Translations under genes and position numbers: made by a program
DNA from: Pseudoalteromonas arctica A 37-1-2
GTDB taxonomy: Bacteria; Pseudomonadota; Gammaproteobacteria; Enterobacterales; Alteromonadaceae
Length of the DNA stretch: 64,000 nucleotides
Assembly (NCBI RefSeq): GCF_000238395.3
Contig: NZ_CP011027.1
Coordinates: 33,262-97,261 of the forward strand
Direction of reading: 5' to 3'
The notes under the pieces: generated by a model
What the model was told of the DNA's origin: nothing
Seen by the model: the letters and a program-made list of their open reading frames with translations, nothing else
Database searches by the model: none
In this document: one piece after another, positions 25,643-35,821 of the stretch
Layout of the letters: each line of letters begins with the position of its first letter
How positions within the stretch are numbered: the first letter of the stretch is position 1

Positions 25643-28642
25643 ATTTCTTCATCAAACACCAAGCGTATACAAATTCTCAGCGAATCAGAAATCAACGAAC
25701 TCTATGCCTTACCCAATTTTAACCGTAAAGATCGTGATGATTATTTTTCGTTAGATAGTGAAACTCAAAGGCTCGTCAACGAATTAAGACGTATTGAAAC
25801 CAGAGTGTATTTTATCTTACTGCTTGGTTACTTTAGGTCACGGCCAATAGTATTTAATTTCTCATTTACTCAAGTCAGTAATGATTTAGATTATGTAAGA
25901 TCCAAGTATTTCAGCGATAAAGATATGTCTCTTGAGGATTTATCACCAACAACAAAAACTAAGCTGATTAATAAGTTATTAAAATATACAGGGTTTACAG
26001 CATACCAAAGCAAGTTAGATAAAGAGCCGCTATTAAAAAGGCTTAACGATGTTGTAAAAATCAACCTTGAACCAAGGTATGTTTTTGATGAATGTATTGC
26101 TTATTTTGGTCAAAACAGAATAGCGCTAGCTGGTTATACAACGCTGCAAGACACTATTTCTACGGTATTATCAAATGAGCGTAACCGAATTGAAATGGTG
26201 CTGCTTGATAGTTTGTCTTCAGGTACCAGAAAAACATTACTTAAATTACTTGAGTCAAATAATACCTTTACTGACTTAGCCAAGTTAAAGAAAATGGCTA
26301 AGGACTTTTCAACGAGCCAAATCACCCAAGAGCTGAAGACGCATAAAATTATACGCTCGCTTTATCCAGAAATTAAGTCACTGATTGCTGAACTGGAGCT
26401 ATCACCTAAAAATCTTGAATACTATGCTTCACTGGTAAAGCACAAGTCCGTTTATAAGCTTAGAAAACACGCAGATAGCCAAACTATTTTATATCTCGTT
26501 TGTTACTTGTTCTTCAGGTACCGAGAGACTAACGACAATCTTGTTGCTGCATTTATTTACTTGGTAAGGAAGTTAACCGAATCAGCTAAAGGCTATGCAA
26601 AGCAGCGTATTGTTGAAGATGTAACCATTGTAAGAACCAAATTAAAATCCGCTGGTAGTTTATTAAAGTACTTCATCGATACCGATATGGACGATGATTT
26701 AAGCTTTGGTGATGTACGTAAAAAAGCCTTTGAATTGATCCCTGCTGACAGTATTAAACTGTTAAGTGATCACTTAGATAATAACGACTTTGATGGCCGT
26801 CAGTACGAATGGCAATTTATTGATAAACAATCCAGTAAAATTAAAAAACTTATCCGCTCATTATTTATGTCTATCGATATTGAGTTCATTCATTTAAAGG
26901 ATGAACTCCATGAGCAGTATGTTATGGCACATTCTGAACTTAGTGAATTAAAGGCTATCCAAACCATTAACATCGATGTGGTACCTAAACATGACCGAGA
27001 GTATTTAGAGGGAGAAAATACCAAATTAATTGCTAATCGATTTGAGTATTTCCTTTATCGTAAAGCCGAACAATTATTTCACAGTAATAGCTTAACGGTG
27101 AAAGAAAGCGTTAATAACCGTAGTTTAACGTCAGATCTTATACAACCTAAAGAATGGCAGCAAAAAGAGACAATCATTGAAAACACTGGCCTTGATAAGC
27201 TGGCAACACCGATTAACCAAACACTCGCAGATAAGAGCCAACAATTAGAAGTTAAGCTGAAGGAAGCAAGCGAGCATATCTTTAGTGGTGATAATAAGTA
27301 TGTTGAGTTTATTCCTGGCAAAGCCGAACTCAAGTGGTCAATTCCTAACAGCCGTTGGCAACAAACAATTGAAAACCCGCTCTACAATCAAATTCAACAC
27401 ATGGGTATCGTTGAACTCATGTTGTTTGTTGATCAAAAGACAGGTTACTTAAATTCATTTACACACATATCAGCAACTAAAGAAAAATCACCAGTAAATA
27501 AAGAAGATCTGATCGCCTGTATATTGGCAAACGGCACCAATTACGGCCTATATAAAATGGCGAATATCTCTGACCGTTCAATGGGTAAATTACGCAGTGT
27601 AGATGATAGTTATGTCAGATATGAAACACTCAAAACGTCTAATGATCAGGTTTCTAATGCTATAGCCACGTTGCCAATATTTGCCTATTACCATGTGGAC
27701 GATAATCAGTTGTTTTCAAGCATTGATGGTCAAAAATTTGAGTGTCGCATAAATACGTTTAAGGCTCGGTATTCGTCTAAGTACTTCTCCAAAGGTAAAG
27801 GTGTTTCAGCATTAACATTGGTTTCTAATCATGTTCCGGTGAGTACGCAAGTCATTGGCGCTAACGAATATGAAGGTCACTTTGCTTTTGACTTACTCTA
27901 TAACAACTCTTCAGATATACAGCCTAATACCTTATCGACCGATACGCATGGTACCAATAATGTTAACTTCACTATATTAGATTTCTTTGGTTACACATTC
28001 GCCCCTCGATACGCGAAAATGAAAAAGGTGTTTTTTGAGCTATTTGAAGTGACTGAAGAGAACGGAGGCCGTATTCAATTAAAGAAAGATATTAATCATA
28101 AGCTAATTGCTGAAGAATGGGACAATATTCAGCATATTGTTTGTTCATTGAGTCGTAAAACCACCACTCAAAGCACAATCATTAGAAAGTTGAGTAACGG
28201 CAAGAGCCGAAGATTGTCAGCATTGCATGAGTACGACCGTTTAATTAAATCTATTTATGTTTTGGAGTATGTTGATAATTCAACGTTGCGTCATTACGTC
28301 CAGCAAGCCTTGAACAGAGGTGAAGCATACCATCAGTTAAAACGTGCTATTACTTCAGTTAATGGCAATAAATTTCGTGGGGGGAATGATTACCAAGTAT
28401 CACAATGGAACGATTGTGCTCGACTCATTTCAAATTGCATTATTTATTATAATTCCGCGTTACTATCGGCATTTTTACAAATCCAAGAGAGGAACGGTAG
28501 GCAAGATGTGGTTGATGTTATTTCTCGGCTTTCACCTGTTGCTTGGCAACACATTAATCTAAATGGGGAATATGCCTTTAATAAAGACCGCAAAGAAATC
28601 GACTTAGCTGGTTTACTTAGTGATGTAGAATCAATAAGTTAA
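25643..28642 (+). CDS. tnpA: Tn3-family transposase, probable ATT start
   Basis: The family's N-terminus (RIQILSESEINELYALPNF, then DRDDYFSLD) lies upstream of the first ordinary start (GTG 25805). The frame is open back to TAA 25622, with no ATG, GTG or TTG in between. ATT 25643 has AAGAAAGG 9 bases upstream and yields 999 residues, the usual Tn3 TnpA size. Catalytic DDE: D695 (SSIDGQK), D767 (STDTHGTN) and E894 (NRGEAYHQL), spaced as in the family. It catalyses replicative transposition. If only GTG 25805 is used, the protein (945 residues) would lack its DNA-binding N-terminus. Confidence 0.85.
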   Translation: MSSSNTKRIQILSESEINELYALPNFNRKDRDDYFSLDSETQRLVNELRRIETRVYFILLLGYFRSRPIVFNFSFTQVSNDLDYVRSKYFSDKDMSLEDLSPTTKTKLINKLLKYTGFTAYQSKLDKEPLLKRLNDVVKINLEPRYVFDECIAYFGQNRIALAGYTTLQDTISTVLSNERNRIEMVLLDSLSSGTRKTLLKLLESNNTFTDLAKLKKMAKDFSTSQITQELKTHKIIRSLYPEIKSLIAELELSPKNLEYYASLVKHKSVYKLRKHADSQTILYLVCYLFFRYRETNDNLVAAFIYLVRKLTESAKGYAKQRIVEDVTIVRTKLKSAGSLLKYFIDTDMDDDLSFGDVRKKAFELIPADSIKLLSDHLDNNDFDGRQYEWQFIDKQSSKIKKLIRSLFMSIDIEFIHLKDELHEQYVMAHSELSELKAIQTINIDVVPKHDREYLEGENTKLIANRFEYFLYRKAEQLFHSNSLTVKESVNNRSLTSDLIQPKEWQQKETIIENTGLDKLATPINQTLADKSQQLEVKLKEASEHIFSGDNKYVEFIPGKAELKWSIPNSRWQQTIENPLYNQIQHMGIVELMLFVDQKTGYLNSFTHISATKEKSPVNKEDLIACILANGTNYGLYKMANISDRSMGKLRSVDDSYVRYETLKTSNDQVSNAIATLPIFAYYHVDDNQLFSSIDGQKFECRINTFKARYSSKYFSKGKGVSALTLVSNHVPVSTQVIGANEYEGHFAFDLLYNNSSDIQPNTLSTDTHGTNNVNFTILDFFGYTFAPRYAKMKKVFFELFEVTEENGGRIQLKKDINHKLIAEEWDNIQHIVCSLSRKTTTQSTIIRKLSNGKSRRLSALHEYDRLIKSIYVLEYVDNSTLRHYVQQALNRGEAYHQLKRAITSVNGNKFRGGNDYQVSQWNDCARLISNCIIYYNSALLSAFLQIQERNGRQDVVDVISRLSPVAWQHINLNGEYAFNKDRKEIDLAGLLSDVESIS

Positions 28643-28811
28643 AGAATGCCATCTGTTTGTATTTCTAATTCAAAAGGTACTGCGCATCAAAGTGCCATTA
28701 AAAATTGGAGGTGTTGATATTCTATATGCTTGATATATACAAGCTAACATTGATAGAAAACAGATAAGCTAACAAGTTTTTAGTCGAGCCATGAACTGTT
28801 CTATAATTGTT

Positions 28812-29249
28812 CTAATTGCAAAACTCTTCAATTTGGTTTGTTACTAGATTTAAAAATACTTTTCTATGCTCGATTTTAGTAAGTAGCAGCTTTTGGATGT
28901 CTTCAGGAACTTTTCTTTCTCCTGCATCTATTGCCATTAGTAATGGCTTGATATCAACTACAAGAAGACCTGCCGCCCTTGCTGCTCGAATGAACTTTAA
29001 TCTCTTTAATGCACATAAGCCGTAAAGTGAATGGCCTGACTTAGTTTTTTCTTCGCAGTGTACTAAGTTCTCAAGAACATAATTTCTTACCGTATGGACA
29101 GATGTTTGTGCAGCTAGTGCCAGTTGAGAAATACTCAAAGGAAAATCCAACGCATCATCATCACTACTAATGAACTTATTGATGTCAGGTATCTCTGTCA
29201 AAAAACTGACTTCACCAACAGGAATGTTTTCAACCTTAGATTTAATCAT
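28812..29249 (-). CDS. merD: MerD-like MerR-family coregulator
   Basis: 145 residues. The MerR-type helix-turn-helix (LSISQLALAAQTSVHTVRNYVLENLV) is followed by FIRAARAAGLLVVDIKPLL, as in MerD. The mercury-binding cysteines of MerR are absent, which fits MerD, a protein that displaces MerR to shut the operon down. An unusual N-terminal extension of about 40 residues (PVGEVSFLTEIPDINKF) precedes the domain. Last gene of the mer operon, 113 bases after merA. Confidence 0.75.
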   Translation of the reverse strand: MIKSKVENIPVGEVSFLTEIPDINKFISSDDDALDFPLSISQLALAAQTSVHTVRNYVLENLVHCEEKTKSGHSLYGLCALKRLKFIRAARAAGLLVVDIKPLLMAIDAGERKVPEDIQKLLLTKIEHRKVFLNLVTNQIEEFCN

Positions 29250-29362
29250 GATTTAGCATGCTTCCAATTTGTGTTGTTAATGGAATGCCTTAAGATATCT
29301 TGATTACATTCAATCAATTGGCACTCCATTAACATTTCTGTAAGTACATTACCGTTAAATGA

Positions 29363-30805
<1,443 letters not shown>

Positions 30806-30822
30806 TTATTCCTCTTAAAAAG

Positions 30823-31242
30823 TTAAGCGGTACAAGTTTCATCATCACAGCGTTTATTCGCAGGAGAAACCATGTCCCAAATTGATACAGCAACCATTAG
30901 TCCTAGCCCCGTATAAGTAACGTATGAACTCCACCCGTACTGGAACCAAGGGTATAAAGAGAGTAAAACCAAAATGGGGCCAATTGAACCGATAAAACTA
31001 CGGTGCCATTGACGATGGCTAAACCAGCCTAAGATATTCATTGCCAGCGCTAATACTGCAAACAGTGGTAACAACGTATTGATAAATACCCCTTCCCACT
31101 GACTAAGAAATCCCATCCCAATTGCCGCACCAAGACTAGCTATCGCGGGAAAACACATGGCGCATCCCATTGCCGAAACAAGTGCACCTATAGAGCCTGC
31201 TTTATCTCCGATACGCGTAACTAGTTCTAAGGGGCTAAACAT
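30823..31242 (-). CDS. merC: MerC mercury transport protein
   Basis: 139 residues, four membrane helices. The Hg-binding pair is C27-A-M-C30 in GCAMCFPAIASLG in the first helix. A C-terminal CDDETC is probably cytoplasmic. It carries Hg(II) across the inner membrane to MerA. Its ATG overlaps the merP stop by one base (TAATG), so the two are coupled. Confidence 0.92.
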   Translation of the reverse strand: MFSPLELVTRIGDKAGSIGALVSAMGCAMCFPAIASLGAAIGMGFLSQWEGVFINTLLPLFAVLALAMNILGWFSHRQWHRSFIGSIGPILVLLSLYPWFQYGWSSYVTYTGLGLMVAVSIWDMVSPANKRCDDETCTA

Positions 31243-31526
31243 TACTTATTTTCACTTTTTAAATTTGAAGGGTAGCCAGCGTTGGTAGTCGCTGCAATTA
31301 ATGCATTGATGTTGGTTTTAGTGTCATCAAAAGAAACAACAGCTAGCTTAGGCTTGTAGGTAACTTTCGCATTTTCAACGCCATCAACATTTTCTAATGA
31401 CTTTTTAACTGTGATTGGACATGTCGCACAGTTCATCGTTGGCACTTCCAGTGTAACTGTTTTTACTTCAGCAAAAGCACCAAAACTAGAAAGTGAAAGC
31501 AGTGCGGTTAATAATAATTTTTTCAT
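31242..31526 (-). CDS. merP: MerP periplasmic mercury-binding protein
   Basis: 94 residues from ATG 31526 (MKKLLLTALL). GGAG sits 6 bases upstream, and an in-frame ATG at 31538 is less likely. A signal peptide (residues 1-19, ending AFA) is followed by one heavy-metal-associated domain with MNCATC (C33, C36). It collects Hg(II) in the periplasm and hands it to MerT or MerC. Confidence 0.93.
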   Translation of the reverse strand: MKKLLLTALLSLSSFGAFAEVKTVTLEVPTMNCATCPITVKKSLENVDGVENAKVTYKPKLAVVSFDDTKTNINALIAATTNAGYPSNLKSENK

Positions 31527-31572
31527 AATTAGCTCCAAATTTTAAAATGTTATAAATTTCTTGATCTGTATA

Positions 31573-31920
31573 TTAAGCAAACAAAAGTATCCAATAATTA
31601 CTGGTCACTAAAATTGTCGCAACTATAACGCTCAGCCAGAAAATTACTTTTCGTTGTTGCTGTTTCTTAGGAATTGCACAGGCCGTTCCCGGCTCACACT
31701 CTTCTACAGGACGGTAAATTTTCCAACCTGAGTAACCAAACAACAACACTACAAATGCGATAAATAATGGCCTATAGGGTTCAAATGCAGTTAAATTACC
31801 AATCCATGAGCCACTTACCCCAAGTAATAACAGGAGCAAAGGACCTACACAGCATACGCCTGCGCCTAATGCTGCTATGATGCCTCCTATCATTGGAAGG
31901 TTTGATTCTTTTTGATTCAT
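31573..31920 (-). CDS. merT: MerT mercury transport protein
   Basis: 115 residues, three membrane helices. The vicinal pair C23-C24 (GVCCVGPLLLLLLGVSG) takes Hg(II) from MerP, and a cytoplasmic-loop pair C75 and C81 (ECEPGTACAIP) passes it to MerA. First structural gene after the MerR-type promoter at 31948-31979. Confidence 0.95.
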   Translation of the reverse strand: MNQKESNLPMIGGIIAALGAGVCCVGPLLLLLLGVSGSWIGNLTAFEPYRPLFIAFVVLLFGYSGWKIYRPVEECEPGTACAIPKKQQQRKVIFWLSVIVATILVTSNYWILLFA

Positions 31921-31947
31921 ATAGATACCTCATTAAGTGATAATGCA

Positions 31948-31979
31948 AGTGTATTGCATGTACCTAAGTACGGAGTCAA
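31948..31979 (-). promoter_or_regulatory. mer promoter/operator
   Basis: On the minus strand: -35 TTGACT (31979-31974), about 20 bases, and -10 TACACT (31953-31948). The spacer begins CCGTACTTAGGTAC, like the classic mer operator. It lies between merR and merT, so MerR controls the structural genes although merR is oriented with them. Confidence 0.75.
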
Positions 31980-32110
31980 GGGTGATTTATAAAAAATTTA
32001 TCTTTGATAATCTGCTACGACAGATACGGGGAATAAGCTAACTTGAATTAAGGCGCAGAAGTAAAATTGGATATGCTGTTTTAGTGGGAAATGGTAGTTA
32101 AGTGAATCAT

Positions 32111-32563
32111 TTACTTCGGTTGCAACGAATCAATTATTGGGCAGTGGCTATCGTCATCATTATTTTGGCATTGTCCTAAATGTTCTTCCAAAGCGTGTTC
32201 TAATAACAACAAGTCAGCCATCTTTTTTTGTACTGCGATCAGTTTTTTATTAGCTAATTCTTGTACTTTACTACATGGACTATCGTTTAACGCAAGTAAC
32301 CCTTCAATCTCATTTAGCGTAAAACCTAATTCTTGAGAACGCTTGATAAAATGTATTCTATTTACCGTTTCTTTCGGGTAATGTCTATAGCCCTGCATAG
32401 GCTTTGGTGGTTGTTTAATTAAGCCTTTGCGTTCATAAAAGCGAATTGTTTCGACATTTACACTCAGTTCTTTAGCCAACATACTTATGGTTCGTTTAGA
32501 CACGTTATCAATTACCTTACTGACTTTTTGTTTACTTACTTTATATCTAATTAAAGTGACCAT
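32111..32563 (-). CDS. merR: MerR mercury-responsive regulator
   Basis: About 150 residues. Helix-turn-helix ISMLAKELSVNVETIRFYERKGLI. The three Hg ligands are present (C97 in DSPCSK, C132 and C141 in LGQCQNNDDDSHCP). ATG 32563 is used here. TTG 32566 and GTG near 32500 (VSKRTISML) are alternatives, and the last gives the more usual MerR length. The gene points the same way as merTPCAD. This is unlike Tn21/Tn501, where merR is divergent, and is known from Pseudoalteromonas-type operons. Confidence 0.88.
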   Translation of the reverse strand: MVTLIRYKVSKQKVSKVIDNVSKRTISMLAKELSVNVETIRFYERKGLIKQPPKPMQGYRHYPKETVNRIHFIKRSQELGFTLNEIEGLLALNDSPCSKVQELANKKLIAVQKKMADLLLLEHALEEHLGQCQNNDDDSHCPIIDSLQPK

Positions 32564-32770
32564 CAATGAATACCAGTTTAAACATCGCTAATTGATTTTG
32601 TTTTTTCTTCTATTAAATAAGTAAAGTTACCGTTGTTACAACAATATTAAACCACAACAATGTATGGTTTATCCTTTTTCATTATCAAAGTCCAAATTAG
32701 TGTTATTACATGCAGTTCTACATGAGTACACCCTAAAGATACTGTTAATATATCACAGGCAATTACGTAA

Positions 32771-32821
32771 TGACACCACTTAAATAAACCTATATGATAT
32801 GACACCATCTAAATAGACCTA
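32771..32821 (+). promoter_or_regulatory. Two 22-bp direct repeats ahead of the resolvase, possible res subsites
   Basis: TGACACCACTTAAATAAACC (32771) and TGACACCATCTAAATAGACC (32800) agree at 19 of 22 bases, 29 bases apart, ending 11 bases before the resolvase ATG. The placement suits res binding sites that also repress the resolvase gene. Confidence 0.55.
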
Positions 32822-32832
32822 ATTAGGCAAAA

Positions 32833-33456
32833 ATGTTCATAAGAGCATATTTACGAGCATCAACTTCTGAGCAAGATGCAAATAGAGCAAAAAGCTCATT
32901 AAAAAAATTCGTTTCTGGCTTCAGCAAACGAATTGCTTCTTTTTATATAGAAAATAAATCTGGTAATTCTTTAGATAGACCAGAGCTAATTCGTTTATTG
33001 GATGAATCAGAGTCCGGTGATGTTTTGTTAGTTGAATCAATCGATCGTTTAACAAGGCTAAGCCCTGATGATTGGAAAACTCTTGTAGCCTCAATAAATG
33101 AAAAAGGAATTAGTGTTGTTAGTTTAGATCTACCAACCAGTCATTTAACATTTGGCAGTTTTCCAAGTGATGATTTTATGAGATCAATACTTAGTGCTAT
33201 TAATAATATGCTGTTAGAAATATTAGCGGCCAGTGCATATAAAGAATATCGAGAACGTGAACGTAAGCAAAAAGAAGGTATTGTAAAAGCACAGCAAAAG
33301 GGACTTTATCACGGTCGTCAGCCTGATTTAGAGGCTCATGATAGGATTGCCTCGTTTACTGAAGCTGGATTTAGTATTAATAAAACGGCTGAAGCAGTTG
33401 GAGTTAGTCGAAGTACGGTAATTAGAGTTAGAAAAAAGCTTAAAAATTTAGACTAA
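32833..33456 (+). CDS. tnpR: Serine resolvase/invertase
   Basis: 207 residues. The catalytic domain begins IRAYLRASTSEQDANRA (the Ser in ASTSEQ is the nucleophile) and contains LLVESIDRLTRLSPDDW. A long helix E follows, then a C-terminal helix-turn-helix (SINKTAEAVGVSRSTVIRV). It resolves Tn3 cointegrates at res. The stop lies inside the right inverted repeat, so the gene uses the very end of the transposon. Confidence 0.9.
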   Translation: MFIRAYLRASTSEQDANRAKSSLKKFVSGFSKRIASFYIENKSGNSLDRPELIRLLDESESGDVLLVESIDRLTRLSPDDWKTLVASINEKGISVVSLDLPTSHLTFGSFPSDDFMRSILSAINNMLLEILAASAYKEYRERERKQKEGIVKAQQKGLYHGRQPDLEAHDRIASFTEAGFSINKTAEAVGVSRSTVIRVRKKLKNLD

Positions 33457-33488
33457 GGTTAATTTCGAGGGGATGGGCGCAAAACCCC
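33453..33488 (-). repeat. Right terminal inverted repeat of the Tn3-family transposon
   Basis: Exact complement of 25344-25379. Confidence 0.93.
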
Positions 33489-33899
33489 TAATTGGTGTTG
33501 GCAGCTCCATGCGCTGACGGTATGTAAGGCACTTTTTCTATCTTTGGTTGTAAATGAACGACGTGCTGTTTTTCCATCAATGGCAATGATATCAGCACCA
33601 GTGGTTTCAATAAGTGATGATATCCAAGATTGAAATGAATGCTCTATTTCATCTGATTTTAACCGACAAATGACACGGGCAATGGTGTCGTGTCTTGGGA
33701 TACCCTCTTTGAAAGCGCCATATTTTTTTAACCAATCAAGTTTTAGATGCCCAAAATCTTCAATATCCTCCCATCCTTCTGCGCCGGAGAGTACAGCACT
33801 AATGGCTAAGAGGAGAATATCGATAAGTTCATGCTTTTTACAGCGTTCAATGCGAGGATCGGTAATTGAATCAAAGTGTTTCAGAAAAGTAGCGCTCAT
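33489..33899 (-). pseudogene. ISAs1-family transposase, N-terminal part, cut by Tn3
   Basis: From ATG 33899 on the minus strand: FDSITDPRIERCKKHELIDILLLA is split by no frameshift and continues to DIIAIDGKTARRSF, the first DDE Asp. This is the N-terminal region of ISAs1/H-repeat transposases (about 370 residues when whole). The gene is broken after HQLG by the transposon end. The remaining two thirds are not found at the transposon's left end. Confidence 0.82.
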
Positions 33900-34068
33900 A
33901 TTAAGTGACCAAGGTGATTATAATGCCTTGATCTGATCGCTACTTGTTCTAGAAGTTCAATTTATAATGATCTTGCCGTGGATTGTCCTGTATAAACTAC
34001 TTAATTTGATTGACTTGAGTGGGTTTCTTGACTACCATGTTTTTTAAAATTTTGATGTTAGAGTAAAA

Positions 34069-34416
34069 ATGAAAAATACTTGGATTAGTTTGTTAGTAGT
34101 ACTATCGATTGCATTGCAGTCGTTTGCTTCTGTGGCTAATTCAAATGAAAGTCATCAGATTGACTCTCTACATATTCAAACAGAACATTCCCATGATAGT
34201 GATGATATTGAACTTTTCGATGAATCATCTGACACTGAACATAATATTAAAGATTGCCATCATTGTGGTCACTGTCAAGGCACTCACACACAGTGGGTTG
34301 CCAGTAATAAATCTACACTACAGACCCCTAAACTTATTATTACAAATCAATATTTTTATGCTGATCATGTAGATAAAATATTCACTGAAGAACCTATACG
34401 CCCCCCAATCGTTTAA
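34069..34416 (+). CDS. CopL-like secreted metal-binding protein
   Basis: 115 residues. A signal peptide (WISLLVVLSIALQSFASVAN) is followed by a His/Asp-rich stretch (HTEHSHDSDDIE-like) and the cluster CHHCGHCQGTHTQWV, ending in EEPIRPPIV. The cluster and tail resemble CopL-type proteins next to copper or czc efflux genes. Probably a periplasmic metal binder feeding the pump. It lies 104 bases upstream of the outer-membrane factor gene. Compare 22203-22577. Confidence 0.7.
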   Translation: MKNTWISLLVVLSIALQSFASVANSNESHQIDSLHIQTEHSHDSDDIELFDESSDTEHNIKDCHHCGHCQGTHTQWVASNKSTLQTPKLIITNQYFYADHVDKIFTEEPIRPPIV

Positions 34417-34520
34417 TTTAGTTTTAAAGCTATATTCGTAACAAATTTATTCTTAACTAGCGCTTAATGTAGCCTAGTTGGTTTAGTTGCGGCATTTTAT
34501 TATTAAATTAAGAGATTATT

Positions 34521-35759
34521 ATGAAATTTTTCTCAGCAAAATCTACTGGAATCGCATTATTTATCGGCTTTTCAGCAAGTTTATCTGTTAGTAGCTTCGC
34601 TTTTGCTAAGCCAACGCTATCGAGTGACTGGCTCGATCGGCAAATCAATAAACACCCTGATATTGTCTCAGCACGTGAACTCATGAATGCTGAATTTTCC
34701 AAAGCACAGGGCAGTAAGTTACCACTTTACAACCCAGAACTATCGACAGGTTACGAGCGTGAAGGTGACGGAAATAATTACAATATTGGTATTAGCCAAA
34801 CGATTGACTTGTGGGATAAGCAGGCTGTTAATGCTGCTATCGGCGATAAAATATTAACGGCGGCCAGTAAACAATTCACTTATGCGATAGAGCAGAAAAA
34901 AGCACAAGCCTTAAAAGCACTTATTAATTGGCAACTTGCCATGGATAAGTCGTCACTTGCTTTTGAACAAGAGCAACAGTTAGAAACCTTGCTTAAAATT
35001 GTAACTAAAAGGCAGAAAGCTGGCGATCTTGGTCAGGTTGATGCTGAGTTAACTTTCTTGAATTTGTCGCAAATGCTTAATAAAACGGCCCAAATACAAG
35101 CACAGTTAACACAAGCTCAAGCCAAGGTTAATGAGTTGTTGCCTGATTGGCGTCCTGATACACAAGCATATCCAGAGCAGGGCTTAGGCGTTACAAACTT
35201 TCAAGTAGCTGAGCAGTGGTTAACGCAGCACCCGCAAGTATTAGCCTCTCAAGCACTGTGGCAAATGCAAAAAAGTAAAGCTCAATATGCCATGCTTGAA
35301 ACCAAAGCCGATCCTACCATTGGAATTAGTGCCGGAAAAAATGATGTCGATAATGTTGTCGGAGTTACTTTTTCTATGCCGTTAAATATTCGTAATGATT
35401 ACCAAGCTAATGCCAAAGCACAAAACCAACAAGCTATCGCCGCAGAAGCAAATTTTCGTTCAGTAATGCGTAAGCAAAAGTATTTGATACAGGCAAGTAC
35501 TGCCTCACTAATCTCTAATAAAAAATACCTTGGCCGTTGGCAACAGTTAATGCAAGGACGCGGCGAACACAGCGCGCAGTTATTGCAAAAACAATGGCAA
35601 GTAGGTGATTTAAATACCTCGGATTATTTATTGGCATTACAACAAAGAGCGGAAGGTTTATACGCGGGCATTGAATTACAAGCCCAGTTCAAAATAAGCG
35701 AAGTGCAATGGCTACTCGATGTAGGCCAATTAAATGCGGCAACTAAGCTATTAAACTAA
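34521..35759 (+). CDS. czcC: CzcC-type outer-membrane efflux protein
   Basis: 412 residues with a signal peptide (IGFSASLSVSSFAFA). TolC-like helical repeats follow (LPLYNPELSTGYEREGDG, VTKRQKAGDLGQVDAELTFL, VTFSMPLNIRNDYQANAKAQ). It forms the outer-membrane channel of the tripartite pump with the next two genes. Complete and intact, unlike the copy at 22650. ATG has AGAG upstream. Confidence 0.85.
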   Translation: MKFFSAKSTGIALFIGFSASLSVSSFAFAKPTLSSDWLDRQINKHPDIVSARELMNAEFSKAQGSKLPLYNPELSTGYEREGDGNNYNIGISQTIDLWDKQAVNAAIGDKILTAASKQFTYAIEQKKAQALKALINWQLAMDKSSLAFEQEQQLETLLKIVTKRQKAGDLGQVDAELTFLNLSQMLNKTAQIQAQLTQAQAKVNELLPDWRPDTQAYPEQGLGVTNFQVAEQWLTQHPQVLASQALWQMQKSKAQYAMLETKADPTIGISAGKNDVDNVVGVTFSMPLNIRNDYQANAKAQNQQAIAAEANFRSVMRKQKYLIQASTASLISNKKYLGRWQQLMQGRGEHSAQLLQKQWQVGDLNTSDYLLALQQRAEGLYAGIELQAQFKISEVQWLLDVGQLNAATKLLN

Positions 35760-35821
35760 ACCTATTATATCACTTTACGCGGCTTGATGAGCGTGAATTG
35801 TTACAGAATTTGGAATTAAAA

